Assembly (NCBI RefSeq): GCF_015390235.1
Contig: NZ_VUOH01000005.1
Coordinates: 124,001 to 188,000 of the forward strand
Direction: 5' to 3'
Origin: Quadrisphaera sp. INWT6
GTDB lineage: Bacteria > Actinomycetota > Actinomycetes > Actinomycetales > Quadrisphaeraceae
DNA length: 64,000 nt
Part shown: in pieces, positions 12,361-22,908 of the stretch
Layout of the letters: the number at the start of each line of letters is the position of its first letter
Numbering within the stretch: the stretch's first letter is position 1
Translations under genes and position numbers: made by a program
Notes under the pieces: model-generated
What the model was told of the DNA's origin: nothing
What the model saw: the letters and a program-made list of their open reading frames with translations, nothing else
Database searches by the model: none

Positions 12361-12789
12361 GTGAGCGCCCCCCACCCGCCGCACCGGCAGCCGGCGCTCG
12401 TCGCCTGGGTGGTGCTGGGCGGCGCCGCGGGCACGGCGGTGCGCGTCGCCGCCGAGGGGCAGCTGCCCCGGCCGGCGGACCTTCCACTGCCCACCCTGCT
12501 CGTGAACCTCGTGGGCGCCCTGGTGCTGGGAGCGCTGCTGGAGGGCCTCGCCCGCCGCGGGCCCGACGCCGGACGACGCCGCATCGTCCGGCTGCTCGTC
12601 GGCACGGGCTTCTGCGGGGGGCTGACGACGTACAGCACCTTCGCCGTCGAGGTCGACCTGCTGCTGGCCGGGCACCTGCTGGCCGGGGTCGGCTACGCCC
12701 TGCTCACCGTGCTCCTCGGCCTCGTCGCCGCGGCCGCGGGTGTGGCGGCAGCCGCCTCGTGGTCGCGCAGCGCGGGGGCCCGGCCGTGA
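12361..12789 (+). CDS. crcB: Fluoride channel subunit (CrcB/Fluc), first of a pair
   Basis: The protein has 142 aa with four predicted membrane helices. Fluc signatures are present: GGAAGTAVR, the Asn-containing [13 protein letters not shown] in helix 2, and [16 protein letters not shown], which holds the central Na+ site and the Phe-box segment. Fluc channels export fluoride passively as antiparallel dimers; genomes with two crcB genes usually form a heterodimer. The stop overlaps the start of the second crcB (GTGA). I could not recognise a fluoride riboswitch in the 122 bp upstream. Confidence 0.95.
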   Translation: MSAPHPPHRQPALVAWVVLGGAAGTAVRVAAEGQLPRPADLPLPTLLVNLVGALVLGALLEGLARRGPDAGRRRIVRLLVGTGFCGGLTTYSTFAVEVDLLLAGHLLAGVGYALLTVLLGLVAAAAGVAAAASWSRSAGARP

Positions 12790-13172
12790 CCGCCGTCGTC
12801 GTCCTGCTCGCCGTGGTCGCCGGCGGGCTCGGCGCGGGCCTCAGGTTCGTGGTCGACGGCGCGCTCCGCGCCCGCTGGGCCGCGTCGCTCCCGGTGGCCA
12901 CCACGGTCATCAACACGACGGGCTCGTTCGCGCTCGGGCTCCTGGTCGGGCTGGCACAGGCGCACGCCACCCCCGCGACCGAGACGGCGCAGGCGGTGCT
13001 CGGCACCGGGCTGCTCGGTGGCTACACGACCTTCAGCACCGCCTCCGTCGAGGTCGTGGCCCTGCTGCGCGACCGCCGGCGCGGGGCGGCGGCGCTCCAC
13101 GCGGTCACGATGCTCGGCGGGTCGGTGGCGGCGGCGGCCGTCGGGCTCGCCGTCGGCACCGCGCTCGGCTGA
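12786..13172 (+). CDS. crcB: Fluoride channel subunit (CrcB/Fluc), second of a pair
   Basis: The protein has 128 aa and starts at the GTG that overlaps the previous stop by 4 nt; a longer in-frame start at 12759 lies inside the first gene and is less likely. It has four membrane helices with the Fluc motifs TTVINTTGSFALGLLVG and LLGGYTTFSTASVEV. It differs clearly from the first copy, consistent with an obligate heterodimer in which the two subunits insert in opposite orientations. Confidence 0.95.
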   Translation: MTAVVVLLAVVAGGLGAGLRFVVDGALRARWAASLPVATTVINTTGSFALGLLVGLAQAHATPATETAQAVLGTGLLGGYTTFSTASVEVVALLRDRRRGAAALHAVTMLGGSVAAAAVGLAVGTALG

Positions 13173-13191
13173 GCGCCCCCGGCGGAAGGGC

Positions 13192-13608
13192 TCAGGCGGC
13201 GTTCGACGGGCCGCGCATGGTGTCGAGCAGCACCGCGCTCACCAGCGCCAGCAGACCCGGTACGTCGGTGCGGGCCGCGCCGTCCCAGGCGACCAGCCGC
13301 GGCTCCTCCCCCGCCTCGCGGGCGATGACGCTGACGCCCCAGCCCGTCAGGTCGGCGCGGTCGTCCGGCAGCGGACCCGCGACCTGCGCGATGTGCAGCA
13401 CCTGGGCGTCGTCGAGGGGCACCCGGATGGCGACCCCGTCGGGCACGGGGAAGCAGGCCCCGGGCAGGCCCGCCTCGTCGAGGCTCGCGAGCACGTCGCC
13501 GTACTCGTCCTCGGGTCGGGGCCGGGCGCGGTGCTGGGGGCGCTGCTGGGGGTGGTCGTCGCCGTCGGCGACCACGTCGTCGGGGGCCACCTCCCGATCC
13601 TCACCCAC
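13192..13608 (-). CDS. Hypothetical protein
   Basis: About 138 aa if it starts at the GTG at 13608; the frame stays open much further upstream, so the start is uncertain. The N-terminal third is Asp/His/Gln/Pro-rich and probably disordered. The rest (GACFPVPDGVAIRVPLDD ... WDGAARTDVPGLLALVSAVL) looks like a small folded domain. I do not recognise the family. It converges on the crcB pair (20 bp apart) and lies downstream of katG, separated from it by a hairpin. Confidence 0.55.
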   Translation of the reverse strand: MGEDREVAPDDVVADGDDHPQQRPQHRARPRPEDEYGDVLASLDEAGLPGACFPVPDGVAIRVPLDDAQVLHIAQVAGPLPDDRADLTGWGVSVIAREAGEEPRLVAWDGAARTDVPGLLALVSAVLLDTMRGPSNAA

Positions 13609-13668
13609 GACGCGGGCCCGCGTCAGGTCGAAACCGCGCCCCCGTGACGGAGACCGTCCGGACGCACC

Positions 13669-13704
13669 GCGCGCCCCGCCCCCGGTGACGGGGACGGGGC
13701 GCGC
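13669..13704 (-). terminator. Hairpin terminator after katG
   Basis: A 16-bp stem with one mismatch (13669-13684 pairing with 13689-13704) closes a GTGA loop, starting 14 bp beyond the katG stop. It is all G/C with no U-tract. Confidence 0.7.
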
Positions 13705-13717
13705 TCTGACCTGCGGG

Positions 13718-15939
<2,222 letters not shown>

Positions 15940-15943
<4 letters not shown>

Positions 15944-16419
15944 CGGTCTGCCTCTCTGGTGGGGACGGGTGGAGTGTCAGAGGGGTGGGCTGCGGCGGCG
16001 CACGCCGCGCACAGCCCCCAGAAGGTGATCTCAGCCTCGTCGACGACGAAGCCGGTGCCGTCGACCGGGTGGCCGGGCGCGAGGCACGGCGCCGCGCCGA
16101 CGGCGCAGTCGACGTCGGTGATGCCTCCGCAGCCGCGGCACACCAGGTGGTGGTGGTTGTCGCCGACGCGCGCCTCGTAGCGCGCGACGGACCCCTGCGG
16201 CTGGATGCGGCGCACGAGGCCGCTCTCGGTGAGCACCCGGAGCACGTCGTACACGGCCTGGTGCGACAGCGGCGCCAGGTGCGTGCGCGCGGCGACGATG
16301 AGCTCGTCCGTGGTGGCGTGCGCGTGGGCGCGCACCGCTCCCAGCACCGCGAGGCGGGGCTGGGTGACGCGGAGGCCGACGGCGCGCAGCGCGCGCGCTC
16401 CGGCTGCGTCGTCTCGCAC
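15940..16419 (-). CDS. furA: Fur-family peroxide/iron repressor of katG
   Basis: The protein has 159 aa from the GTG at 16419. It has an N-terminal winged helix ([30 protein letters not shown]), then the metal-binding dimerisation domain with HHH (89-91), C94xxC97 and C137xxC140 structural zinc ligands. It precedes katG with a 4-nt overlap, the FurA/CatR arrangement in which the repressor controls its own operon and releases DNA on peroxide oxidation. No Shine-Dalgarno is present; the promoter geometry indicates a leaderless mRNA. Confidence 0.96.
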
Positions 16420-16425
16420 CCCTCG

Positions 16426-16454
16426 ATCCTGGCCCCTCTTCCTGAACGAGTCAA
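16426..16454 (-). promoter_or_regulatory. furA-katG promoter, predicted leaderless
   Basis: Read on the minus strand, -35 TTGACT (16454-16449), 17 bp, then -10 CAGGAT (16431-16426). Six bases separate the -10 from the furA GTG, so transcription should begin at or next to the start codon. Leaderless furA transcripts are known in mycobacteria. The segment GACTCGTTCAGG around the -35 is a plausible FurA binding region. Confidence 0.75.
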
Positions 16455-16558
16455 GATCTGAGCGAGGACCCGCCACGCCGGACGGCGCGCCGACCCCCCT
16501 CGGGAGGGGGACGGCGGAGCCCTTACCGGCACCTCCCCGCCGTCCCTAGCGTGACGAC

Positions 16559-17158
16559 GTGAGCGATCCCCAGGACCTCTCGCCGGACTCCGCCACCACC
16601 CTGGGGGTCCCGACCTCCCCGGAGGGAGCGCGCGAGCTCTCCGCACGCATGGCCGGTGACGCGGTCCGCCGGGTGCACGCCCTCGAGGGGGTGCCGGCCG
16701 ACGCGGTGGTCGACCCCCACCCCGACGCGAAGGTGCCCGGGGCCAACGTCGTCGACGTGCGCGACTCCCGCTCGGCCACCCACCCCCGCTACTGGGTCGG
16801 CATGGCCGGCGAGGTGATCGCCACCACCACCGACGACCCCGCCGTCGGCCGCAACCCCGAGGTCCGGCGCGCCCGCACCCGGTACACCGCCGCGGTCGAG
16901 GCGGTGCGGCTCCGCTTCAAGGTGCCGGTGAGCACCCCGCTCCTGGCCACGCCCGACGCGTTCGTCGACGGGGCGTTCTTCGTCCACGAGACCGCCGACG
17001 ACCCGCAGGTCCGCTGGGTCTGCCCCGACGGCGGGGTGCACGACGGGTACCAGCTGGTGGACGGCCACCCCGAGTGGGAGCCGGGCACCACGGCCGCCCG
17101 CCGCGACGCGCTGCGCGCGCAGCCCTCCACAGCGGCCCTGGTCGACGCAGCGGACTGA
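16559..17158 (+). CDS. Hypothetical protein
   Basis: The protein has 199 aa and starts with GTG, divergent from furA (139 bp apart). It is hydrophilic with no signal peptide or membrane segment. Recognisable stretches are PEGARELSARMAGDAVRRV near the N-terminus and VRWVCPDGGVHDGYQLVDG near the C-terminus. I do not recognise a family. Codon usage matches its neighbours and the ORF is clean, so it is probably a real cytoplasmic protein. Confidence 0.6.
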   Translation: MSDPQDLSPDSATTLGVPTSPEGARELSARMAGDAVRRVHALEGVPADAVVDPHPDAKVPGANVVDVRDSRSATHPRYWVGMAGEVIATTTDDPAVGRNPEVRRARTRYTAAVEAVRLRFKVPVSTPLLATPDAFVDGAFFVHETADDPQVRWVCPDGGVHDGYQLVDGHPEWEPGTTAARRDALRAQPSTAALVDAAD

Positions 17159-17174
17159 ACCTCCGGGGTGCGCC

Positions 17175-17465
17175 TCAGGAGGCGCAGACCGCGTAGGCGG
17201 TGGTGGTGACGGTCACCGCGGCGGACCCGGTGTTCACGACCCGGGAGCGCCACCCGTCGCGGGCGGACGGGTACCTCGTGCTCACCGCGATCTGGCCGGA
17301 GTCGCTCGAGGAGCCTGCGCTGGAGCCGCCACCCCCACCGGTGAGCACGGCGCCCGCCGGGCAGGTCGCGTGCGCGAGCGACGCCCCGACCCGCGGGACC
17401 GTCGGAGGCGACGGCGACGGTCTCGCCGCGATCGGTCCCCGGCCGAGGGAGGCGCTGCGCGGTCT
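17175..17465 (-). pseudogene. Remnant of a secreted-protein C-terminal domain
   Basis: The minus frame is open for 96 codons and ends ...TTTAYAVCAS. Within it, TCPAGAVLTGGGGGSS ... ARDGWRSRVVNTGSAAVTV resembles the C-terminal 'CPAG-VLTGGG ... GW-V-N-G ... AYAVCA' domain of exported actinobacterial proteins. No usable ATG, GTG or TTG precedes the first cysteine, and the frame is bounded upstream by the stop of the EAL gene, with which it is in phase. It is therefore probably a decayed fragment rather than a gene. Confidence 0.4.
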
Positions 17466-20051
17466 TCACACGAGGCGCTGAGGACCCCGGTCCTGTGCCG
17501 TCCACCGCAGCAGCGACAGGTCGAGCTCGTCGGCCGGCAGCGGCCGGCTGATGACGTACCCCTGGATGATGTCGCAGCCGAGGTCGCGGAGCCTCTCCAG
17601 GACCACGAAGTCCTCCACCCCCTCCGCGACGACGCGCAGGCCCAGCACGTCCTTCAGCGAGGTGATGCTGCGGATGAGGGCGGCGCTGACCGCCGCGGCC
17701 TCGGGGCTGGCCGTGGACTCCAGCCCCCGCACGAAGCTCTTGTCGATCTTGAGCTCGCGCACGGGCAGGCGCTGCAGGTACGACAGGCTGGAGTAGCCGG
17801 TGCCGAAGTCGTCCAGCGAGATGGTCACACCGATCGATGCCAGGTGCTCCAGGACCTCGGCCGTGTGCCGGGGGTCGTCGACCAGCGAGCTCTCCGTGAG
17901 CTCCAGCGTCAGGCGCGACGCAGGCACCCCCGCGGTCGCCAGCGCCGCCGCGACGCGCTCCACCAGGTGCGGGTCGTGCAGGTTGTGCGCGGACAGGTTC
18001 ACGGCCACGGACAGGTCCACGTTCCCGTCGTGCCAGCGGCGCGCCTGGCGCAGCGCCTTGCCCAGCACGTGGTGGGAGAACGGGTCGACCAGCGCCGTCG
18101 ACTCCGCCAGCGGCACGAAGACGTCGGGCGAGAGCCGTCCCAGGCGGGGGTGGTCCCAGCGGACCAGCGACTCCACGGAGGTCACCACGCCCAGAGCGAG
18201 GTCCAGCTTGGGCTGGAAGTGCAGTGCGAGCTGGTCCTCCTCCAGGGCCTGGTGCAGGTCGGCGAGCAGGCCCACGCGCTCGGCGCGCCCCTCGTCGAGC
18301 GCCGCGGTGTGCAGCACCGGTCCGCTGCGCGCGGCGCGGGCCGAGGACTCAGCGGTCCCGGCGCGGCGCAGCAGGTCGGCAGGGTCCTCTCCGGCGACGG
18401 CGACGGCGATGCCGGTGCTGGCCCCCACCGAGACCGCCGTGCCGGACAGCTGCACCGGCTCCTGGAGGGCGTGAGCCACAGCCCGCGAGGCCGCGAAGGG
18501 GTCGAGCGGCCCCGCGGCGAGCAGGACGGCGAAGTCGTGGCCCGCCAGGTGCGCCACCACGGCGCCCGGGAGCGCCTGCACCAGACGAGCGGCCACCGCC
18601 ACGACCAGCTCGTCGCCGACCCGGTGACCGAGGACGGCGTTGACCTCGTCGATCTTCGACAGGTGCAGAGCCAGCACCGCCGGCGCCGGCCCGCCACCGG
18701 CCTGCGCCGCCAGCGCTGCCGCGGCACGGTGCTCGAGCGCGGAGCGGTTGGGCAGCCCCGTCAGCGGGTCGTGGGTGGCGTCGTGGCGCAGCTGCTCCAC
18801 GAGGCGCGCGGCCCGCAGCTTGACGGCCAGGTGCCCGGCGAGGGTCTGCAGCATCGCCAGGTCGTCACGGGTGAAGGTGGCGGTGTCGCCGAGCCGGTCC
18901 CGCAGGAGCAGCACCCCCTCGTCGGCCTGGTTGCTGAGCGGGCAGGCCAGGGCGTCCCGGGCACCGACGGTCGCGAGCCACGCGCGCTGTTCGTCGTGCC
19001 GGGTGCCGCTCCCCACGAGGACGGGTCCGCGCGCCGCGGCCTGGAGCAGGGGCCCCTCCGCCGCCCGGCGCCCGGTGACGGGGGCGTCCGAGGTGGCCTC
19101 GACCGAGTCAGGGTCCTCGTGGGCCTGGCGGAGCACCGTCCACCCGTCGCCGTCGGCAGCCGGGACCAGCAGCTGCGCGTGCTCGGCCCGCAGCACGGTC
19201 CGCACGTGCTGGAGCAGGGCGCAGGTCCTGTCGCCGGCCGCGGAGGGCTGCTCCGGGCCGTCGACCTCGATCTCCACGAAGTCCTTGACCAGCTGCAGGG
19301 ACGCGTGGCGGCGCCGCAGCACCGTGTGCAGCTGGTGGACGGTGACGACGGTGACGGTGGTGAGCGCCGCCAGACCCCAGCCCAGCGACCCGGTGCTCGC
19401 GAGCAGAGCCAGCAGGAGACCGGCGTGCGTGCTCACGACGACGGCGGGTGCTGCGGTGAGGAAGATCTCCACGACGTCGGCGCGAGAGACGGACCGCGTG
19501 TTGGCCTGGATGACGGCGAGGATGAGTGCGCAGGTCACCACGTCCGAGACGGCCATCGCGGCGTAGGCGGCCACTCCCGTGGCGACCTCGATCCCGTCGG
19601 AGGGCTGGACCAGCTGGTGCGCGACCAGGACGACCAGGGCCGTGTCGAGCAGGTAGGCGGAGAGGTTGAAGGCCGACTTCACCGGGGAGAGCCGCTGCGC
19701 GGCGAAGACCGCTGCGGCTGACGCCAGGCGAGCGACCACGAGGACGTCGGGCGGGCAGTAGAGGGCGCCGAGCAGCAGCGGCACGCCGGTCAAGGAGAAG
19801 CTGTAGGCCTGCCGGCGGATCTCGACGTGGATCTGGCCGACCTCGGCGACCACGAACGCAGCGCACAGCACGACCAGGCCCACCCAGCCCGGGAGCGGGG
19901 CCTCGGTCACCAGCGGCACAGGGGGCAGGTGCAGGGCGGCGACCACGCCGCCCGCAGCGACCGCGACGATCAGGGCCGCGGTCACCGGCCCGGGACCGCT
20001 CAGGCGGCGGACGGCTCCCGACGCGGTGCGCGCCGCTGCTGCCAGGTCCAC
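17466..20051 (-). CDS. Membrane-bound GAF-GGDEF-EAL protein, probable c-di-GMP phosphodiesterase
   Basis: The protein has 861 aa from the GTG at 20051 (AGGGG at 6 nt). The first 260 or so residues form a polytopic membrane sensor with about seven helices. A GAF-like domain follows, then GGDEF, then EAL. The GGDEF signature is degenerate: the active site reads AGHDF, so cyclase activity is unlikely and the domain may bind GTP or be structural. The EAL domain keeps its key elements: FQPKLDL, ESLVRWDHP (EAL read as ESL), NLSAHNL, LELTESSL, the DDFGTGYSSL loop, KIDKSFV, AEGVED and QGY. A c-di-GMP hydrolase is predicted. Confidence 0.92.
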   Translation of the reverse strand: MDLAAAARTASGAVRRLSGPGPVTAALIVAVAAGGVVAALHLPPVPLVTEAPLPGWVGLVVLCAAFVVAEVGQIHVEIRRQAYSFSLTGVPLLLGALYCPPDVLVVARLASAAAVFAAQRLSPVKSAFNLSAYLLDTALVVLVAHQLVQPSDGIEVATGVAAYAAMAVSDVVTCALILAVIQANTRSVSRADVVEIFLTAAPAVVVSTHAGLLLALLASTGSLGWGLAALTTVTVVTVHQLHTVLRRRHASLQLVKDFVEIEVDGPEQPSAAGDRTCALLQHVRTVLRAEHAQLLVPAADGDGWTVLRQAHEDPDSVEATSDAPVTGRRAAEGPLLQAAARGPVLVGSGTRHDEQRAWLATVGARDALACPLSNQADEGVLLLRDRLGDTATFTRDDLAMLQTLAGHLAVKLRAARLVEQLRHDATHDPLTGLPNRSALEHRAAAALAAQAGGGPAPAVLALHLSKIDEVNAVLGHRVGDELVVAVAARLVQALPGAVVAHLAGHDFAVLLAAGPLDPFAASRAVAHALQEPVQLSGTAVSVGASTGIAVAVAGEDPADLLRRAGTAESSARAARSGPVLHTAALDEGRAERVGLLADLHQALEEDQLALHFQPKLDLALGVVTSVESLVRWDHPRLGRLSPDVFVPLAESTALVDPFSHHVLGKALRQARRWHDGNVDLSVAVNLSAHNLHDPHLVERVAAALATAGVPASRLTLELTESSLVDDPRHTAEVLEHLASIGVTISLDDFGTGYSSLSYLQRLPVRELKIDKSFVRGLESTASPEAAAVSAALIRSITSLKDVLGLRVVAEGVEDFVVLERLRDLGCDIIQGYVISRPLPADELDLSLLRWTAQDRGPQRLV

Positions 20052-20202
20052 CTCGTTCCCCTCTCTGCGCGTGGCGCGGTGCACCGCGTCCCCCGGTCCT
20101 TCGGTCGAGGGACAGCAGGACTTGAGGCGGTCAGGCCGCAGGTCGCCCCGCTGCTCCGAGGCGCTCGACCAGGTCCGGGGCTCGGAGAGGAGCTCCGCGG
20201 AC

Positions 20203-20251
20203 GGCGCGAGTCCTCCCACCCCGTCGGAGAGGGGGTGGGAGGACTCGCGCC
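20203..20251 (-). terminator. Strong 20-bp hairpin terminator after the subtilisin gene
   Basis: The arms at 20203-20222 and 20232-20251 are perfectly complementary (20 bp) around a 9-nt loop. The hairpin begins 7 bp beyond the protease stop and separates it from the downstream EAL gene. Confidence 0.88.
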
Positions 20252-20258
20252 GGGGGTC

Positions 20259-21950
20259 TCAGCTCCAGCGGCTGGCGGAGTAGTTGTCGGAGCTCCACCG
20301 CGAGCGGCTCCACTGGGAGGCCTCCCACCCGGCCCCCGACCAGCGCGAGCGCTGCCAGACCTCGTCGCTCCAGCGCGAGCGCTGCCAGCCGCTGGTGGTC
20401 CAGCCGCTGCCGGTCCAGGGGGTGCCGAGGTAGGAACCGCCGGACCACGTCGCTCCGCGCGACGCCGCGTCCTTGCGCGCCTGACCGCTCCAGGCGCTGC
20501 CCCGCACGTCGACCTCGCCGGACAGGACCCGGCCGGAGGCCGGGTCGACCAGGTGGGCCGAGCCACGGGCCCGCTCCAGGCTGCCGAGCCCGCTCGACAC
20601 GGGCCAGGTCTGCTTGCTGGACACGGTGGTCTTGGCCGACCGGTCGCCGGCGGCGGCCTTGCGCACCACCTGCAGCGCGGCGGTCACGTCGATCTGGCCG
20701 GCACCGGCGTCGACGGCGCTGGCTCCGGGGACGCGGTCCGCGGTGGCCATCAGGGCGGCCTTGAGGCCGTCGGGGGTCAGGCCGGGGTTGGCCTGCAGGA
20801 GGAGGGCGGCCGTCCCGCTGACCACGGCAGCGGCCTGCGAGGTGCCGCTGCCGCGGAAGAGGCGGTTGCTGGCGTCGTTGGCGACGCGGCCCTCGGGGTG
20901 GGTGGTGTCCACGTTCGAGCCGGGGGCCCGCAGGGAGGTGACCGAGGTGCCCGGGGCGACGACGTCGACGTGGCGGGCCGCCGTGCCGCGGGCGGAGAAG
21001 TCGGCCGTGGAGGGGTTGCCCCACGGGAGCTGACCGTTCGCCACGGAGCCCACCAGACGGCCGATCCGAGACCTGTCGGGGCTGCTGGCCCCCACGGCGA
21101 TGACGTAGGGGTCGACCGCGGGGTCGGTCAGCGTTCCGGCGTTCTTGCCGGTGTTGCCGCCCGAGACGACGACGACGATGCCGGCCTGCCAGGCGCGCTC
21201 GACGGCCGCCGCGAGGGGGTCCGTGCGGTAGTCCTGGGTGCTGTCGGTGCCGTAGGAGAGGTTGATGACGCGGACGTTCATGCCGTTGTCGTTGCGGTGC
21301 TCGACCACCCAGTCGATGCCGGCGATGACCTGGCTGACGTCGGTGCTGCCGTCGGTGTTGGCGAGCTTGAGGGCGAGCAGGCCCGCGCCGGGGGCGACAC
21401 CGAGCTGGTCACCGCTGCGGATCACAGGGGTGCCGTTCGACAGGGTCTGGGCGTCGGACGCACCGATGATCCCGGCCATGTGGGTGCCGTGGCCGTAGCT
21501 GTCCGTGGACAGCGTCGTGGGGCTGTTGGCCTCGATGGACAGGTCGGGCCCCTGGACCACGCGGGTCAGTCCTGGCACCGCGGCGACGCCGCTGTCGAGG
21601 ACGGCGACGGTCACGCCCTGGCCGGTGATGGCCCGGCCCTTGGAGTCCTGGCTCTTCCAGGCGTCACGGGCCCCGATCACGGAGGTGGTGGTCGACAGCG
21701 AGCCCGGGTCGCGGCTGTCGTCGTACCGCCCGCTGAGCGCGCTGCGTGAGACGTCGTCGAAGAGGGAGTCGCCCCAGGTCGTGCCGGTGCCCACGGGTGA
21801 GGTGGCTGCGGTGGCGGGGGCGGCGGTGGGCACGAGGAGGGCGGTGGCGAGCACGGAGGCCGTCGCTGAGGCGGCCAGTGCCCGGCGCCGCCACCGGAGG
21901 GTGGAGCGCGCGGCTCGACAAGTAGTCACGCAGTGAGAGTGAGCGATCAC
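20259..21950 (-). CDS. Secreted subtilisin-like serine protease (S8) with Trp-rich C-terminal repeats
   Basis: The protein has 563 aa; the GTG at 21950 follows AGGAA at 6 nt. The signal peptide spans about residues 1-49 (Arg-rich, then ASVLATALLVP, cut near ATA). The S8 catalytic set is present: D119 (AVLDSG), H154 (YGHGTH), oxyanion N266 (VSGGN) and S371 (GSGTSQAA). After about residue 470 the chain becomes a low-complexity tail with Trp roughly every 6-10 residues (SRWSDEVWQRSRWSGAGW...). Such tails occur in actinobacterial S8 proteases and may anchor the enzyme or bind wall polymers; the role here is unknown. It is monocistronic, with its own terminator. Confidence 0.95.
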   Translation of the reverse strand: MIAHSHCVTTCRAARSTLRWRRRALAASATASVLATALLVPTAAPATAATSPVGTGTTWGDSLFDDVSRSALSGRYDDSRDPGSLSTTTSVIGARDAWKSQDSKGRAITGQGVTVAVLDSGVAAVPGLTRVVQGPDLSIEANSPTTLSTDSYGHGTHMAGIIGASDAQTLSNGTPVIRSGDQLGVAPGAGLLALKLANTDGSTDVSQVIAGIDWVVEHRNDNGMNVRVINLSYGTDSTQDYRTDPLAAAVERAWQAGIVVVVSGGNTGKNAGTLTDPAVDPYVIAVGASSPDRSRIGRLVGSVANGQLPWGNPSTADFSARGTAARHVDVVAPGTSVTSLRAPGSNVDTTHPEGRVANDASNRLFRGSGTSQAAAVVSGTAALLLQANPGLTPDGLKAALMATADRVPGASAVDAGAGQIDVTAALQVVRKAAAGDRSAKTTVSSKQTWPVSSGLGSLERARGSAHLVDPASGRVLSGEVDVRGSAWSGQARKDAASRGATWSGGSYLGTPWTGSGWTTSGWQRSRWSDEVWQRSRWSGAGWEASQWSRSRWSSDNYSASRWS

Positions 21951-22239
21951 TCAGCGTTCCTGTAACCCCGAGACGGCAAGATCATCCGAACGGGGGCTCG
22001 CACCGGTGCGGCGGGTGTCGCGGTCGCGGCCCCGTCGGGTTCCCCGACCGCGCGTCCGCACGCGGAGCCGCGTCTGCTGCAGTGACGCGTCGGTGCTGTC
22101 CGGCGGGTCACCTGGCGATGGCCGACGAACGGCACCTGCTGACGCGCGGACCGCCTGGCGCCAGCCCATCAGCAGGTACGAGACCCCTTCGCCGTGGCGA
22201 CAGCGCAGATGCCCCGCAGGCACCGCGAGGAGCAGCTGG

Positions 22240-22544
22240 CCCCGGCCCCCGTGGACGCACCTGCACCCGCGAGGACGGCACCTCCTACCGCCCGGAGTGG
22301 GTGACCGAGCACTTCGGTGCCCTCATCCGCAGCACGGGCATGCGCCTGGTCCGACTGCACGACCCCGGCACACCGGCGCCGGCCCTGCGCTGGAGACCGG
22401 CATCCCCCAGAGGTCACCTCCGACCGCCTCGGCCGCTCCACCACGGTCGCTGCGAACCTCCGCAGCCACGTCTGCGACGACGGCGCTCACCGCACCGAGG
22501 CCCTGCTCGCCGACAGGCACACGGCGGACGCGGGCGAGATGTGA
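22240..22544 (+). pseudogene. Tyrosine integrase C-terminal relic, frameshifted
   Basis: Similarity to phage/ICE tyrosine recombinases is spread over three + frames. REDGTSYRPEWVTEHF and STGMRLVRLHD correspond to the linker plus the conserved R-L-H-D box. LETGIP follows in a second frame, then PEVTSDRLGRSTTVAANLRS in a third, matching the 'xxVsxrLGHxsxxxT' box. The HxxR arginine and catalytic tyrosine are not recognisable, so the enzyme is dead. Its 3' end points at the tRNA-Arg fragment 110 bp away, the usual int-att arrangement. Confidence 0.65.
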
Positions 22545-22597
22545 GCGCAGGACACGCGCCAGCCCCCTCAGGGGCGATCGGGCTCCACCACGCAAGA

Positions 22598-22631
22598 AGC
22601 CCCCTCACAACGTTTCCGTTGTTCAGGGGCT
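22598..22631 (-). terminator. Hairpin terminator downstream of the tRNA fragment
   Basis: On the minus strand AGCCCCTGAACAACG pairs with CGTTGTGAGGGGGCT around GAAA, followed by TTCTT. It sits just beyond the 3' end of the tRNA-Arg piece and looks like an original tRNA terminator. Confidence 0.7.
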
Positions 22632-22654
22632 CCGTGCGTCGCTGTCTCAACGAG

Positions 22655-22696
22655 CGCGCCCGGCAGGACTCGAACCTGCAACCTTCTGATCCGTAG
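22655..22696 (-). other. 3' fragment of tRNA-Arg(ACG): integration attachment core
   Basis: On the minus strand the 42 nt run from the anticodon loop (CTACGGATCAGAAGG) through a complete T-arm (GCAGG-TTCGAGT-CCTGC) to the acceptor 3' strand CGGGCGC. The 5' half (D-arm, GCGCCCG) is absent; unrelated sequence follows at 22697. Tyrosine integrases recombine in tRNA 3' ends, so this is most likely an att core. The intact tRNA is not in the window. Confidence 0.75.
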
Positions 22697-22908
22697 GGAT
22701 CATGCGGCGCGTCCGTCGTGTAACACCTTGCGCCGCTCAGGCCCCTGACCTGCCGCTTCGTTCCCGCGTCCACGTCCAGCCCGTCCGACCCGTGCGGTCG
22801 CGTACAGCTGGTCCCGACGCGGTTCCTAGCGCGTCCCCGACGCGCAGCCCCTTCTCACCGGCTGCGCGGCGACGACGCCTGCCCGGACGCATCCAGCAGG
22901 AGGACCCC

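Noticed and set aside
17466..20051. Active diguanylate cyclase
   Set aside because: The GGDEF site is replaced by AGHDF, losing the Gly-Gly and a metal-binding acidic residue; only the EAL half looks catalytic.
22655..22740. Functional tRNA gene on the minus strand
   Set aside because: Only the anticodon-loop to acceptor 3' half matches tRNA-Arg; the D-arm and 5' acceptor strand are absent and cannot be formed from 22697-22740.
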